A stretch of 44,127 bases of DNA from an uncultured Candidatus Saccharibacteria bacterium (GCA_946997535.1 CAMPVQ010000005.1:1-44127); one strand, 5' to 3'. Shown: positions 35,950 to 44,076, numbered from the stretch's first letter. The notes: generated by a model not told the origin, from the letters alone. A program made the numbers and translations.

Positions 35950-36906
35950 GTCTAAACTTAGGTTATTAATAAATTGGTCAACTTGAATCGGGTCGCCCGA
36001 AAGGGCGATCATTGATAGCTTAGTATCAAAACCAACGGCAGCTGGATAATATTTCTGATACATCTCACAGCCCAGAGTCATTTGCTCAAGCTTTTTGCGT
36101 GTAATTGCAGCAACGCCATCACCATGCTCGGCCGTCTCGCGGTACTTTACCTCTACAAAATTTAGCTCATGACCCTTGCGGGCGATAATATCAACTTCCA
36201 CCTCTGGCGTCTTCCAGTTACGTTCAATAATCTCATAGCCTGCTCGCACCAAATAATTTGCTGCGCAAGTCTCAGCCTGCCGCCCTCGCGTTTGGTCAAC
36301 TTTATTTACCTTTCGCTCCACTACTCCGCAAAGTTGCGCTACAGGGCGAAAACTGTAGCGGTGTATCCCCTTTAGCGCGCCATATTCCGCCAAAGCTCGC
36401 ATATGAGCTTCAGTGCCATACCCTACATGATGTTCAAACTGATACTGGGGGAATAACTTTGCAAGCTCATACATATAATGGTCGCGTGCCTGCTTAGCTA
36501 CAATCGAAGCCGCCTCTACTGCAGCAACCTTCGCGTCAGCCTTAATTATCGTCACTACCCGCTCATCATCAAGCATTTTTATATTACCATCTATCACGAT
36601 GCGCGCAGCATCCTCTTTAACAGACTTCGGCAGCTGCATATAAGCCCGTCGCGCCGCTAGCTTCAACGACTCCGTCATACCCAATTTGTCTAACAATGGA
36701 GCATCCACCCAACCAATACCAATACCAAGCGCCACCGCCTGAATCTGCGGCACTAGTTCTTCGCGACGACGCGAGGTCAACTTTTTTGAATCATTAAAAG
36801 CGGCATGTGGTTGGCTATTATCTAGCGCCACTGCCGCTACAACAAGTGGCCCGGCGAGCGGGCCACGTCCTACTTCATCAATGCCAATAGTTAGACTATT
36901 TTTCAA
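35941..36906 (-). CDS. rnhB: RNase HII fused to a YraN/UPF0102 endonuclease-like domain
   Basis: Residues 1 to about 200 are ribonuclease HII, which removes ribonucleotides and RNA primers from DNA: DEVGRGPLAGP with D10 and E11, FNDSKKLTSRRRE, IVIDGN and VAAVEAASIVAK, ending HRYSFRPV. From about 206 (TRGRQAETCAANYLVRAGYE) a second domain of the UPF0102/YraN type follows, with the PD-(D/E)xK-like core EVDIIARKG and NFVEVKYR. The two are usually separate adjacent genes downstream of rplS; here they form a single 321-residue chain without stop. The start overlaps the rplS end by 11 nt. The function of YraN proteins is not settled. Confidence 0.92.
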   Translation of the reverse strand: MKNSLTIGIDEVGRGPLAGPLVVAAVALDNSQPHAAFNDSKKLTSRRREELVPQIQAVALGIGIGWVDAPLLDKLGMTESLKLAARRAYMQLPKSVKEDAARIVIDGNIKMLDDERVVTIIKADAKVAAVEAASIVAKQARDHYMYELAKLFPQYQFEHHVGYGTEAHMRALAEYGALKGIHRYSFRPVAQLCGVVERKVNKVDQTRGRQAETCAANYLVRAGYEIIERNWKTPEVEVDIIARKGHELNFVEVKYRETAEHGDGVAAITRKKLEQMTLGCEMYQKYYPAAVGFDTKLSMIALSGDPIQVDQFINNLSLDLL

Positions 36907-37351
36907 CGGTCTTATGCTCAGCTGCTTCTTCGGCCTTGATTTCAGCTTTCATCTCAGCATCAGCTTCAGCTTGGGCCTCACCTAGGTCGTTGATTGACTT
37001 ATCAAACTTCTTGCTAACCAAGCGAGCAGACTTGCCAAAGCGGTCCCGCAAGAAGGTTAGATAGTTACGACGCACCTTACCGCGCTTAACAACTTCAACC
37101 TTTTCTACTAGAGGTGAATGCAATAGATATGACTTTTCAACGCCAACACCTGAAGCAATCTTACGAACGGTGATACGGCTAGTAAACGAACCCTTGCGAT
37201 CAGTGCGAATTACCACACCCTCAAACATCTGAATACGGGTCTTGTTACCTTCCTGAATTTTCTGGTAAACACGTACGGTGTCACCACTGCGGACGTCAAC
37301 AACTTTACTCTTTTTCTGAGCGTCTGCAATCTCTTTAATTAATTCACTCAT
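36896..37351 (-). CDS. rplS: 50S ribosomal protein L19 (bL19)
   Basis: A component of the 50S-30S interface. The core (about residues 1-115) is typical: VRSGDTVRVYQKIQEGNKTRIQ is split over VRSGDTVRVY and GNKTRIQMFEGVVI, then FTSRITVRKIASGVGVEKS and RRNYLTFLRDRFGKSARL. Some 35 extra residues at the C-terminus are rich in Ala, Glu and Lys (EADAEMKAEIKAEEAAE) and look helical and charged. TTAGGAG precedes the ATG. It heads a two-gene operon with the RNase HII-YraN fusion. Confidence 0.95.
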   Translation of the reverse strand: MSELIKEIADAQKKSKVVDVRSGDTVRVYQKIQEGNKTRIQMFEGVVIRTDRKGSFTSRITVRKIASGVGVEKSYLLHSPLVEKVEVVKRGKVRRNYLTFLRDRFGKSARLVSKKFDKSINDLGEAQAEADAEMKAEIKAEEAAEHKTVEK

Positions 37352-37388
37352 AATACTCCTAAAATAATTTAGACTTTAACTCTTACCT

Positions 37389-37417
37389 ATATTAACACAT
37401 TATGCTATTTCAATCAA
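37389..37417 (-). promoter_or_regulatory. rplS promoter (-35 TTGATT, 17 nt, extended -10 TGT-TAATAT)
   Basis: TTGATT at 37412-37417 and TAATAT at 37389-37394 with a 17-nt spacer and TGT before the -10. The leader of about 30 nt carries AGGAG. The -35 lies 2 nt beyond the pilB stop codon. Confidence 0.78.
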
Positions 37418-37419
37418 GA

Positions 37420-39123
37420 TTAAAGTACGCGGTTAATTTCTTCAATCGTAGTCTCGCCCTTTAGCGCCTTTAGTAGACCCTTTTGCAACATCGTCACCAT
37501 ACCAGAACGCTTAGCCGAAGCAGCAATTGCATTAGCGCTAATACTCCGCGGGTCACCACTAATCAAATGCATAATGTCATCAGTCACCATCAGCTGCTCC
37601 ATCAAAACAGCCCGCCCGCGATAACCAAATGGATTTTCTTCACTCCGGCCTGGCTTCCATAGCTTAATATGATCTAAATCAGGCTTTTCATCGGCACTAG
37701 CCGGCAAATCAGCCAACTCACGGCGAATCCACTCTTTAGTTGCATCATCCGGCTCATACTCAATTCGTGTATTCGGGTCAAGTTTACGCACCAAGCGCTG
37801 GCCAATTACCAAACGAATTGAAGTAGTAAACACTGGGTTAACGCCAATCATATCGATAATACGCGCAAAAGCCGCTGCGGCGTCTTGGGCGTGAAAAGTA
37901 GCAAGCAATAAGTGACCAGTAATAGCCGCCTGAATTGCCGTACGTGCTGTATCGACGTCACGAATTTCACCAATCATCACGATATCTGGGTCAAGACGAA
38001 GCACTGTACGAACGTTATCCACGAAGCTTTGACCGTGTGTCGTATCAACTGGCACCTGCGTTACGCCTGGGACGTCAAATTCGACTGGGTCCTCAAGAGT
38101 TAATATCTTACGCGTTGGCTGGTTTAAAGCATTCAAAATACTATACAAAGTCGTAGACTTACCTGAGCCAGTTGGACCAACCACCATCACCATACCGTGC
38201 GGGTGAGAAACAACTTCCTTTAGCTCCTTCATCTCTGAATCGCTCAAGCCCAACACATCCATACTAAGCATATCCGTACGGAAGTTAAACAAACGAATCA
38301 CGGCGTCTTGGCCATAGCTAGTTGGCACCGTCTCAATACGCATGTTCAGTGTATGACCGCCATCTTCGTCGTCATTCTTCACGACTTCAACACCACCAGT
38401 GCCACCAACGAGGTTAAAAGCTCGGCGAAGGTCGCCAATCTCGCGTACAATATGCCCTGACTGCGCTGTCACTGCGGCGCGAGAAAGGTTGGCAGCAGAG
38501 GCAATCGAAGCAAACAGAATACGGTATTTATCATGCGTCAGATGCGCAATTGGGTGCAATGCGCCATCAATACGGAAGCGAATTCGCACACCCTTACGCT
38601 CATTCTCAATGTGGATATCCGAAGCGCCCAACATATCCGCCTGCAAAATCAGATAGTTTAAGATATCATCCGGGCGCACCTTATCTAGTTCATCACTAAC
38701 CTTTTTCAAGGTCTCACTATCGCCAGCAGAGGAGATCTCTACGTTGTGATAAGTGACCTCTTTGGGTGGGTCGTAACGCGCCATGATTTTATCAAACGCC
38801 GAATTCGAAATCATGCGATATTCCAGCGCTTCTGATGCCTTAGTTGCATCAGCGTTTAATTTGCGCAGGTAAGATTCCGGTGTCGACAGAGTGATGGCGT
38901 AAATGTGCGGCTTAGTATAACTACCCTTCTGTAACGGTATCGTACGATAACGGTACATATCAGGAATTGACATGACGTCAAATACAAGCGGAATAGTGTC
39001 TTCAGTGCCACGCATATCAACATAGGCAACTCCCAGAATCTCCGCACGACGAGCAGTGTTACGTTCATCAGCTTCACGATAACGGTCGGCACGCTCTTGA
39101 ATATCTCTGCCATCATCAAACAT
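37420..39123 (-). CDS. pilB: PilB/GspE-type type IV pilus assembly ATPase (tetracysteine lost)
   Basis: A hexameric ATPase that drives pilus extension at the cytosolic side of the membrane. The N-terminal half is poorly conserved; then come ASDIHIENERKGVRIRFRID split as ASDIHIEN and RIRFRIDGAL, Walker A VGPTGSGKSTTLY, the Asp box LTLEDPVEFDVPGV, Walker B DPDIVMIGEIRD and the His box TGHLLLATFHAQDA. The zinc tetracysteine motif usual near the C-terminus is replaced (RKLDPNT, later GRSEENPFGYRGR). 567 residues. The ATG is 6 nt after an extended -10. No other pilus genes are in the window. Pili of this type serve host contact and twitching in cultivated Saccharibacteria. Confidence 0.9.
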   Translation of the reverse strand: MFDDGRDIQERADRYREADERNTARRAEILGVAYVDMRGTEDTIPLVFDVMSIPDMYRYRTIPLQKGSYTKPHIYAITLSTPESYLRKLNADATKASEALEYRMISNSAFDKIMARYDPPKEVTYHNVEISSAGDSETLKKVSDELDKVRPDDILNYLILQADMLGASDIHIENERKGVRIRFRIDGALHPIAHLTHDKYRILFASIASAANLSRAAVTAQSGHIVREIGDLRRAFNLVGGTGGVEVVKNDDEDGGHTLNMRIETVPTSYGQDAVIRLFNFRTDMLSMDVLGLSDSEMKELKEVVSHPHGMVMVVGPTGSGKSTTLYSILNALNQPTRKILTLEDPVEFDVPGVTQVPVDTTHGQSFVDNVRTVLRLDPDIVMIGEIRDVDTARTAIQAAITGHLLLATFHAQDAAAAFARIIDMIGVNPVFTTSIRLVIGQRLVRKLDPNTRIEYEPDDATKEWIRRELADLPASADEKPDLDHIKLWKPGRSEENPFGYRGRAVLMEQLMVTDDIMHLISGDPRSISANAIAASAKRSGMVTMLQKGLLKALKGETTIEEINRVL

Positions 39124-39129
39124 ACTTTT

Positions 39130-39135
39130 ATTTTA
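39130..39135 (-). promoter_or_regulatory. Extended -10 of pilB (TGC-TAAAAT)
   Basis: TAAAAT preceded by TGC ends 6 nt before the ATG at 39123; no Shine-Dalgarno sequence, weak -35. Confidence 0.65.
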
Positions 39136-39165
39136 GCACAAGCAAAATAGTTTCGCTATACACCG

Positions 39166-39194
39166 TGGACAAGTTCAGTGCAACTCTATATACT
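39166..39194 (+). promoter_or_regulatory. Promoter of the TrmH-family gene (-35 TGGACA, 17 nt, -10 TATACT)
   Basis: TGGACA at 39166-39171 and TATACT at 39189-39194 with a 17-nt spacer. The ATG at 39202 is 7 nt downstream, so the message has no leader. Confidence 0.7.
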
Positions 39195-39201
39195 AAAAAC
39201 A

Positions 39202-39735
39202 ATGCGTAGTAGAGAATTTAGTCGCCCGCAACGCGACATTGTCGTCATCATGCATAACATCCGCGCCGTCTATAATGTGGGGGCTATTTTACGTACAGCC
39301 GATTGCCTCGGCGTCAGCAAAGTCTACGCTACAGGTTATACACCCAACTTAACTACCGCGTCGGATGGCAGCGGCCAACCTATTCTGCCCCATATCAAGC
39401 TTAAACTACAACACGAACTGCATCGCAGCGCGTTGGGCGCCGAAACAACCGTGCCATTTATTGCTGCACCCGATATTAACGCATTATTAGCTAAATTAAA
39501 ATCTGATGGTTACACTATCACGGCTCTCGAGCAAGACGAGCGCGCCATTAACTTAGCCGACTACCAAGCGCCAGTTAAAACCGCTCTGCTACTAGGCGAA
39601 GAAGTTCATGGCATTGCTCCAGAACTACTAGCGAAGTGCTCAGTAGTACTAGAGCTACCGATGTTTGGACAAAAAGAAAGCTATAACGTCAGTGTCGCTA
39701 CCGGCATCGCTCTCTATAGCCTAACTTGCTTGTGA
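39202..39735 (+). CDS. SpoU/TrmH-family RNA 2'-O-ribose methyltransferase
   Basis: A SPOUT-fold enzyme that transfers a methyl group from SAM to a ribose 2'-OH of tRNA or rRNA. Motif 1 is HNIRAVYNVGAILRTADCLG, motif 2 LLLGEEVHGIAPELLAKC and motif 3 ELPMFGQKESYNVSVATG, forming the trefoil knot. The 177 residues contain only the catalytic domain, like TrmL or short TrmH proteins. A GTG at 39178 would add eight residues, but it lies upstream of the -10 box at 39189-39194, so the ATG is preferred. The stop codon directly abuts the stop of the convergent dnaE gene. The exact target is unknown. Confidence 0.9.
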   Translation: MRSREFSRPQRDIVVIMHNIRAVYNVGAILRTADCLGVSKVYATGYTPNLTTASDGSGQPILPHIKLKLQHELHRSALGAETTVPFIAAPDINALLAKLKSDGYTITALEQDERAINLADYQAPVKTALLLGEEVHGIAPELLAKCSVVLELPMFGQKESYNVSVATGIALYSLTCL

Positions 39736-42700
39736 TTACCTCACTGCCACACATTCAGCGCCGAGTAATTGCGTTGCCGCATCAGTCAGCTGGTCGCAAA
39801 TCTTAATACCAAACGGCATCCGAATTGCCGACTTTTTATCCTGCCCAATTACCAAAATTGCTTGGTCGTTACCCGTGTACTTTGCTAATATTTGTCGAAG
39901 CGCCGTCAAAGCCGTGCCGTCCGCTGGATTCTTTACTAAGACATACAGTTTGCGTGACTGCGCGCCATCAACCAGTTTATACTGATTCAGGTTGACCGGC
40001 TGGCTCGGCTTAGCACTAACCGACGCTGCGCGGTTGGAGCCATAGGAGTTATAGCCACCAGAGCCACCGCTGTAGCCTCCGCCGCTATTACTACTATTAC
40101 CGCCACTGCCGCCGTTCTTTCCGCCATACTTTTTGTGCTGCGCCGTTGACATATCTATCGGCCCCTTCGCAACACCGGTCGGCAAATAACTATTTAAAAT
40201 ATCATCCGTAATAACTTCAACGCGTTCAGCCACAATTGACGGGTCGGGTTGGCGGTTTCCATCGCGGTCTTTACCACTCACGCGACCAAAAATCTTTAAT
40301 ACTGCGGCTGGGTCAAGGTCTTGCGGCAAACTTTCATAAACCCGCGAGAATAACACAACTTCGATATCCTTTGTCTTATCCTCAATACCCATAAACGCCA
40401 TCTTGCTGCCCTTCTTTGTCACAATCGTCCGATTACGCACCGCAAGACCACCAATTGTCACCATAGCACCATCATGGTCAGAGGTAATGCTAGCAATCGG
40501 ATTCATCTGCTCTTTAAAGAACGTATCATACCGGTCAAGCGGGTGCGCTGACAAATACAGCCCAAGTAGCTCGCGCTCCCAGCCCAGCTGCTCCTTATTT
40601 GTCACTTTGGCTAGCGAAGGTGCTAAGTCTAGATGCAGTTGCGCGCCATTATTCCCGTCACCGCCACCAGCGTCAAACATATCAAACAAATTGGCCTGGC
40701 CCGAAGCGGCATCCTTCTGGTATTTTTGTGAAAACGCAATGATGGTATCTACATTGAACAATAAATCCGACCGGTCGCCCGTAAAACCGTTCTTTCGCGG
40801 CTCCGTAATAAAACAATCAAACGCGCCAGCCTTAATGAGCGATTCATAAACCTTGCGGTTGCAAACTCGGCTATTAACACGCTTGGCGAAATCTTCAATT
40901 GAGGTAAACTTACCCTTCTTGCGCTGCACCAGGATATCTTCAATTGCGGTACTGCCGACGCCTTTAATAGCAGCAAGCCCAAAACGAATCTTGTTCGTCC
41001 CTGGCACTACGGCGAATTCATTAAACGATTCATTGATATCTGGGCACACCACCTGCAGACCAAGCTTCTTGCACTCTGTAATTTCAATCGTCAAACGGTC
41101 GGTATCACCCGAATCGCTCGACATTAACGCCGCCATGTAGGCATCAGGATAATGCGCCTTAAGGTACGCCGTCCAATAGGCAATCAACGCATAACAAGCG
41201 GCGTGCGATTTGTTAAAACAGTACGAAGCGAAGTCTTCCAGCTGTGTCCAAAAATGCTCCATAACTTCACGCTTCGCTCCAACGTGTTCAATAGCGCCAT
41301 CAATAAAGGCCGGCTTCATCTTCTCAAGCAACTTAATCTTCTTTTTTGCCACAGCCTTGCGTAAGGTATCAGCCTGACCACCAGTAAAACCACAACACGC
41401 CTTTGAAATCAGCATGAACTGCTCCTGATAGACCAACACACCATAAGTCTCCTTGAGCTGAGGCTCCATCGACGGATGCGGATAAGTAATCGGCTCCTCG
41501 CCGTGCTTACGCTTAATAAAAGTATCGATAAACTGCATCGGACCCGGGCGATACAATGCCACCATAGCAATAATATCTTCAAATTGTGTCGGCTTTAGGT
41601 CTTTTAAGTAGCGCTTCATGCCAGCTGATTCAAGCTGAAACACTCCAGTGGTATCACCCCGCTGCAATAATTTATACGCCTCTTGGTCATCTAGTGGCAA
41701 ATGGATTAAGTCTAGATTATCACCATACACCTTGCGAATGATACGGCGGCAATTGTCAATAATCGTCAAGTTAGATAGACCCAAAAAGTCCATTTTTAGC
41801 AGACCCATTTCCTCTACTTCTGGGGCTGGGAACTGTGTCGTGATGACACCCTTCTGGGCGATCTCAAGCGGGATAATATTGATTAATGGCTCCGGCGCAA
41901 TCACCGTACCGCAAGCATGTACGCCATGACTACGAATCGTACCTTCTAGCTGAATCGAATAGTCATACACCCGCTTCGCCGTCGGATTAGTGTCATACTC
42001 ATGCTTCAAATCTGGGTCGCTGGCAATTAAATCCTTTAAAGTGGCATGATGCGATGATTGCGGCCCACTCGGCACCAACTTTGATAAACGGTCTGCCTCA
42101 GCGTAAGGCACCTCTAGCACCCGCGCCACATCACGCACCGCGGCACGCGACGCCATCGTACCAAATGTCACAATATTACAAACATGGTCATGGCCATATT
42201 TGTCAGCACAATACTGAATCACGGCATCGCGACAAGTATCCTGCATATCGACATCAATATCCGGCATGGAAATACGTTCTGGATTCAAGAAACGCTCAAA
42301 CAGCAGGTCATACTTTAGCGGGTCAAGGTCAGTAATGTTAATCGCGTAAGAGACAATTGAACCAGCCGCTGAACCACGCCCCGGTCCAAACACATAACCC
42401 TGACTCTTACCCCAGTTAATAAAGTCCTGCACAATCAAGAAGTAACCTTCATAACCCATCGAACCAATCACACCAAGTTCCATCTCAGCCCGCTCGCGCA
42501 CTTCGTCCGACAGCATCGGCTTGATATCTTCGATGGCATATTTCTCGGCCTCTTCCGGCTTCATACCGTTATAGCGCACCAGCAAACCATGATAAACCAA
42601 CTTGTGAAAATACGAGTGCTCCGTCTCGCCCTCTGGCAAAGACGGGAACTTTGGAATCAAAATCTGGCCAAGTTTTATCTCCACATTACAACGGTCAGCA

Positions 42701-43551
42701 ATTCGCTTGGTATTCAATATCGCTTCCGGACAATCATCCTTCCAGTGGTCAATAATGTCACGCGGGTCAGTTAAGTGAAGCTCAAAGTCCTCTAGCGACA
42801 TGCGATTTTTATCACTCAAAAATGACCCTGTACCCACGCACAGTAATATTTCGTGCGCTTTCTGATATTCGTGCGACAAATAGTGGCCATCACATGTCAC
42901 CACCAACGGAATATCTAACTCCTTCGACATCTTCATTAGGCCATTGTTTATCGTCTCCTGCACCTTCCAATGCGTATGACTCCGCGGATGGCCGTGATCT
43001 TGCAACTCCAGATAGTAACGGTCGCCAAACACGCTCTTATACCATTTTGCAATCTCAACCGCATGCTCGTAATCGCCCGTCTTAAGCGCCACACCAACTT
43101 CACCCGAAGCACAACCTGATAAAACAATCAGGCCGGCGTTTAACTTCTCTAGCAGCTCATGGTCAACACGCGGTTTATAATACATCCCCTCAAGATTAGC
43201 CGTTGAAGAAAGGCGCATCAGATTCTTAAAACCTTCGTCATTCATTGCCAACACTGTTAGGTGAAAACGTTGCTTGTCTTTAGCAGGGTCGTGGTCTTGC
43301 ATACGGCGCGCCGCCACATAAGTTTCGATACCCAAAATCGGCTTGAGCCCAGCGGCGTTCGCCTTCTTGTAGTAGGTCAGTACACCAGACAACGTACCGT
43401 GGTCGGTAATCGCTGCCGCCTCCATGCCAAATTCCTTACACTTACTAATCAAATCATCCAACTGCGTCATGCCGTCAAGCACACTGTAGGTGGTATGATT
43501 GTGTAAATGTACGAAATCACTGGGCTTAAATTCGTACTTCCCCTCACTCAT
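39736..43551 (-). CDS. dnaE: DNA polymerase III alpha subunit (DnaE)
   Basis: The replicative DNA polymerase. The N-terminal PHP domain keeps its metal-ligand motifs (HLHNHT, ITDHGTLSGV, CDGHYLSHEY), so it may be an active phosphoesterase. The polymerase core contains GPGRGSAAGSIVSY and the catalytic PDIDVD (D431, D433 from this start), then a tandem HhH region and an OB domain (VTIGGLAVRNRTIVTKKGSKMAF, given in part). A glycine/serine/asparagine-rich linker (about residues 1130-1165) separates it from a C-terminal domain of about 90 residues. Length is 1271. An ATG at 43560 overlaps the -10 TATAAT; the ATG at 43551, 7 nt downstream, is preferred. Confidence 0.97.
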   Translation of the reverse strand: MSEGKYEFKPSDFVHLHNHTTYSVLDGMTQLDDLISKCKEFGMEAAAITDHGTLSGVLTYYKKANAAGLKPILGIETYVAARRMQDHDPAKDKQRFHLTVLAMNDEGFKNLMRLSSTANLEGMYYKPRVDHELLEKLNAGLIVLSGCASGEVGVALKTGDYEHAVEIAKWYKSVFGDRYYLELQDHGHPRSHTHWKVQETINNGLMKMSKELDIPLVVTCDGHYLSHEYQKAHEILLCVGTGSFLSDKNRMSLEDFELHLTDPRDIIDHWKDDCPEAILNTKRIADRCNVEIKLGQILIPKFPSLPEGETEHSYFHKLVYHGLLVRYNGMKPEEAEKYAIEDIKPMLSDEVRERAEMELGVIGSMGYEGYFLIVQDFINWGKSQGYVFGPGRGSAAGSIVSYAINITDLDPLKYDLLFERFLNPERISMPDIDVDMQDTCRDAVIQYCADKYGHDHVCNIVTFGTMASRAAVRDVARVLEVPYAEADRLSKLVPSGPQSSHHATLKDLIASDPDLKHEYDTNPTAKRVYDYSIQLEGTIRSHGVHACGTVIAPEPLINIIPLEIAQKGVITTQFPAPEVEEMGLLKMDFLGLSNLTIIDNCRRIIRKVYGDNLDLIHLPLDDQEAYKLLQRGDTTGVFQLESAGMKRYLKDLKPTQFEDIIAMVALYRPGPMQFIDTFIKRKHGEEPITYPHPSMEPQLKETYGVLVYQEQFMLISKACCGFTGGQADTLRKAVAKKKIKLLEKMKPAFIDGAIEHVGAKREVMEHFWTQLEDFASYCFNKSHAACYALIAYWTAYLKAHYPDAYMAALMSSDSGDTDRLTIEITECKKLGLQVVCPDINESFNEFAVVPGTNKIRFGLAAIKGVGSTAIEDILVQRKKGKFTSIEDFAKRVNSRVCNRKVYESLIKAGAFDCFITEPRKNGFTGDRSDLLFNVDTIIAFSQKYQKDAASGQANLFDMFDAGGGDGNNGAQLHLDLAPSLAKVTNKEQLGWERELLGLYLSAHPLDRYDTFFKEQMNPIASITSDHDGAMVTIGGLAVRNRTIVTKKGSKMAFMGIEDKTKDIEVVLFSRVYESLPQDLDPAAVLKIFGRVSGKDRDGNRQPDPSIVAERVEVITDDILNSYLPTGVAKGPIDMSTAQHKKYGGKNGGSGGNSSNSGGGYSGGSGGYNSYGSNRAASVSAKPSQPVNLNQYKLVDGAQSRKLYVLVKNPADGTALTALRQILAKYTGNDQAILVIGQDKKSAIRMPFGIKICDQLTDAATQLLGAECVAVR

Positions 43552-43558
43552 TATGCCC

Positions 43559-43564
43559 ATTATA
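43559..43564 (-). promoter_or_regulatory. Extended -10 of dnaE (TGC-TATAAT)
   Basis: A perfect TATAAT with TGC in front, 7 nt before the ATG at 43551 and overlapping the alternative upstream ATG at 43560. No good -35 and no Shine-Dalgarno sequence. Confidence 0.75.
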
Positions 43565-43625
43565 GCACATAAGCTTACGACGACCTAATCGCTAAAACTA
43601 CCTTTGTATTTGCTCGTTTACTTAT

Positions 43626-43913
43626 TTAGTCTTTAAAGTGTATCGGGGCGCCTTCATCGCTGACTGGGGGCTCGGTACCATTACGGTCTTGAAAGAAATC
43701 AGCCCAATACGGATTTTCTTTATCAAACAACGCTTTTTGCTCTGGCGTAAACTTCCACGGATAATCACACCATAGGTTAAATATCCTACGGCGGTCAAAT
43801 GATACCAATAGCTCACCCATCATCCTATCTTCAAAATCAAACTTAGATTTGTAAGATAAAAAGTGGTCTACCCAATATATCTTTGTCTTTTTTGTTTCTC
43901 TTTTCAAAGACAT
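43626..43913 (-). CDS. Small uncharacterised protein, possibly 5'-frameshifted
   Basis: 95 codons with no family that I recognise. The sequence is rich in aromatic and charged residues, with WCDYPWKFTPEQKALFDKEN and PYWADFFQDRN as the most compact part. The ATG at 43913 has only a weak GAGG 11 nt upstream. The frame stays open for a further 17 codons upstream; adding one C to a run of six (43943-43948) would join it to an ATG at 43966 that has TAGGAG 10 nt in front, giving a start MQEIRIPPQIVLDEVITYM. The real gene may therefore be about 113 codons long and switched off, variable or mis-sequenced. Confidence 0.55.
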   Translation of the reverse strand: MSLKRETKKTKIYWVDHFLSYKSKFDFEDRMMGELLVSFDRRRIFNLWCDYPWKFTPEQKALFDKENPYWADFFQDRNGTEPPVSDEGAPIHFKD

Positions 43914-44039
43914 ATATGTTATGACCTCGTCTAATACTATTTGGGGGGTATCCTTATCTCCTGCATTTATGCATATCTCCTAATATTAATATACCCTATA
44001 TGCCAACTGAATGTAATAAGAGGCGCCTTGTAAAATGGC

Positions 44040-44068
44040 TTGACTCTCTAATTGAAATTTTATAAAAT
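44040..44068 (+). promoter_or_regulatory. Promoter at the right edge (-35 TTGACT, 17 nt, -10 TAAAAT)
   Basis: TTGACT at 44040-44045 and TAAAAT at 44063-44068 with exactly 17 nt between. It points out of the window and would start a transcript near 44075, a few bases before a long RNA hairpin. Confidence 0.75.
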
Positions 44069-44076
44069 AGAAGTCT

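Noticed and set aside
37420..39123. pilB as PilT or a conjugation ATPase
   Set aside because: The long N-terminal region, DPVEFDVPGV Asp box and order of motifs fit PilB/GspE; no conjugation genes are nearby.
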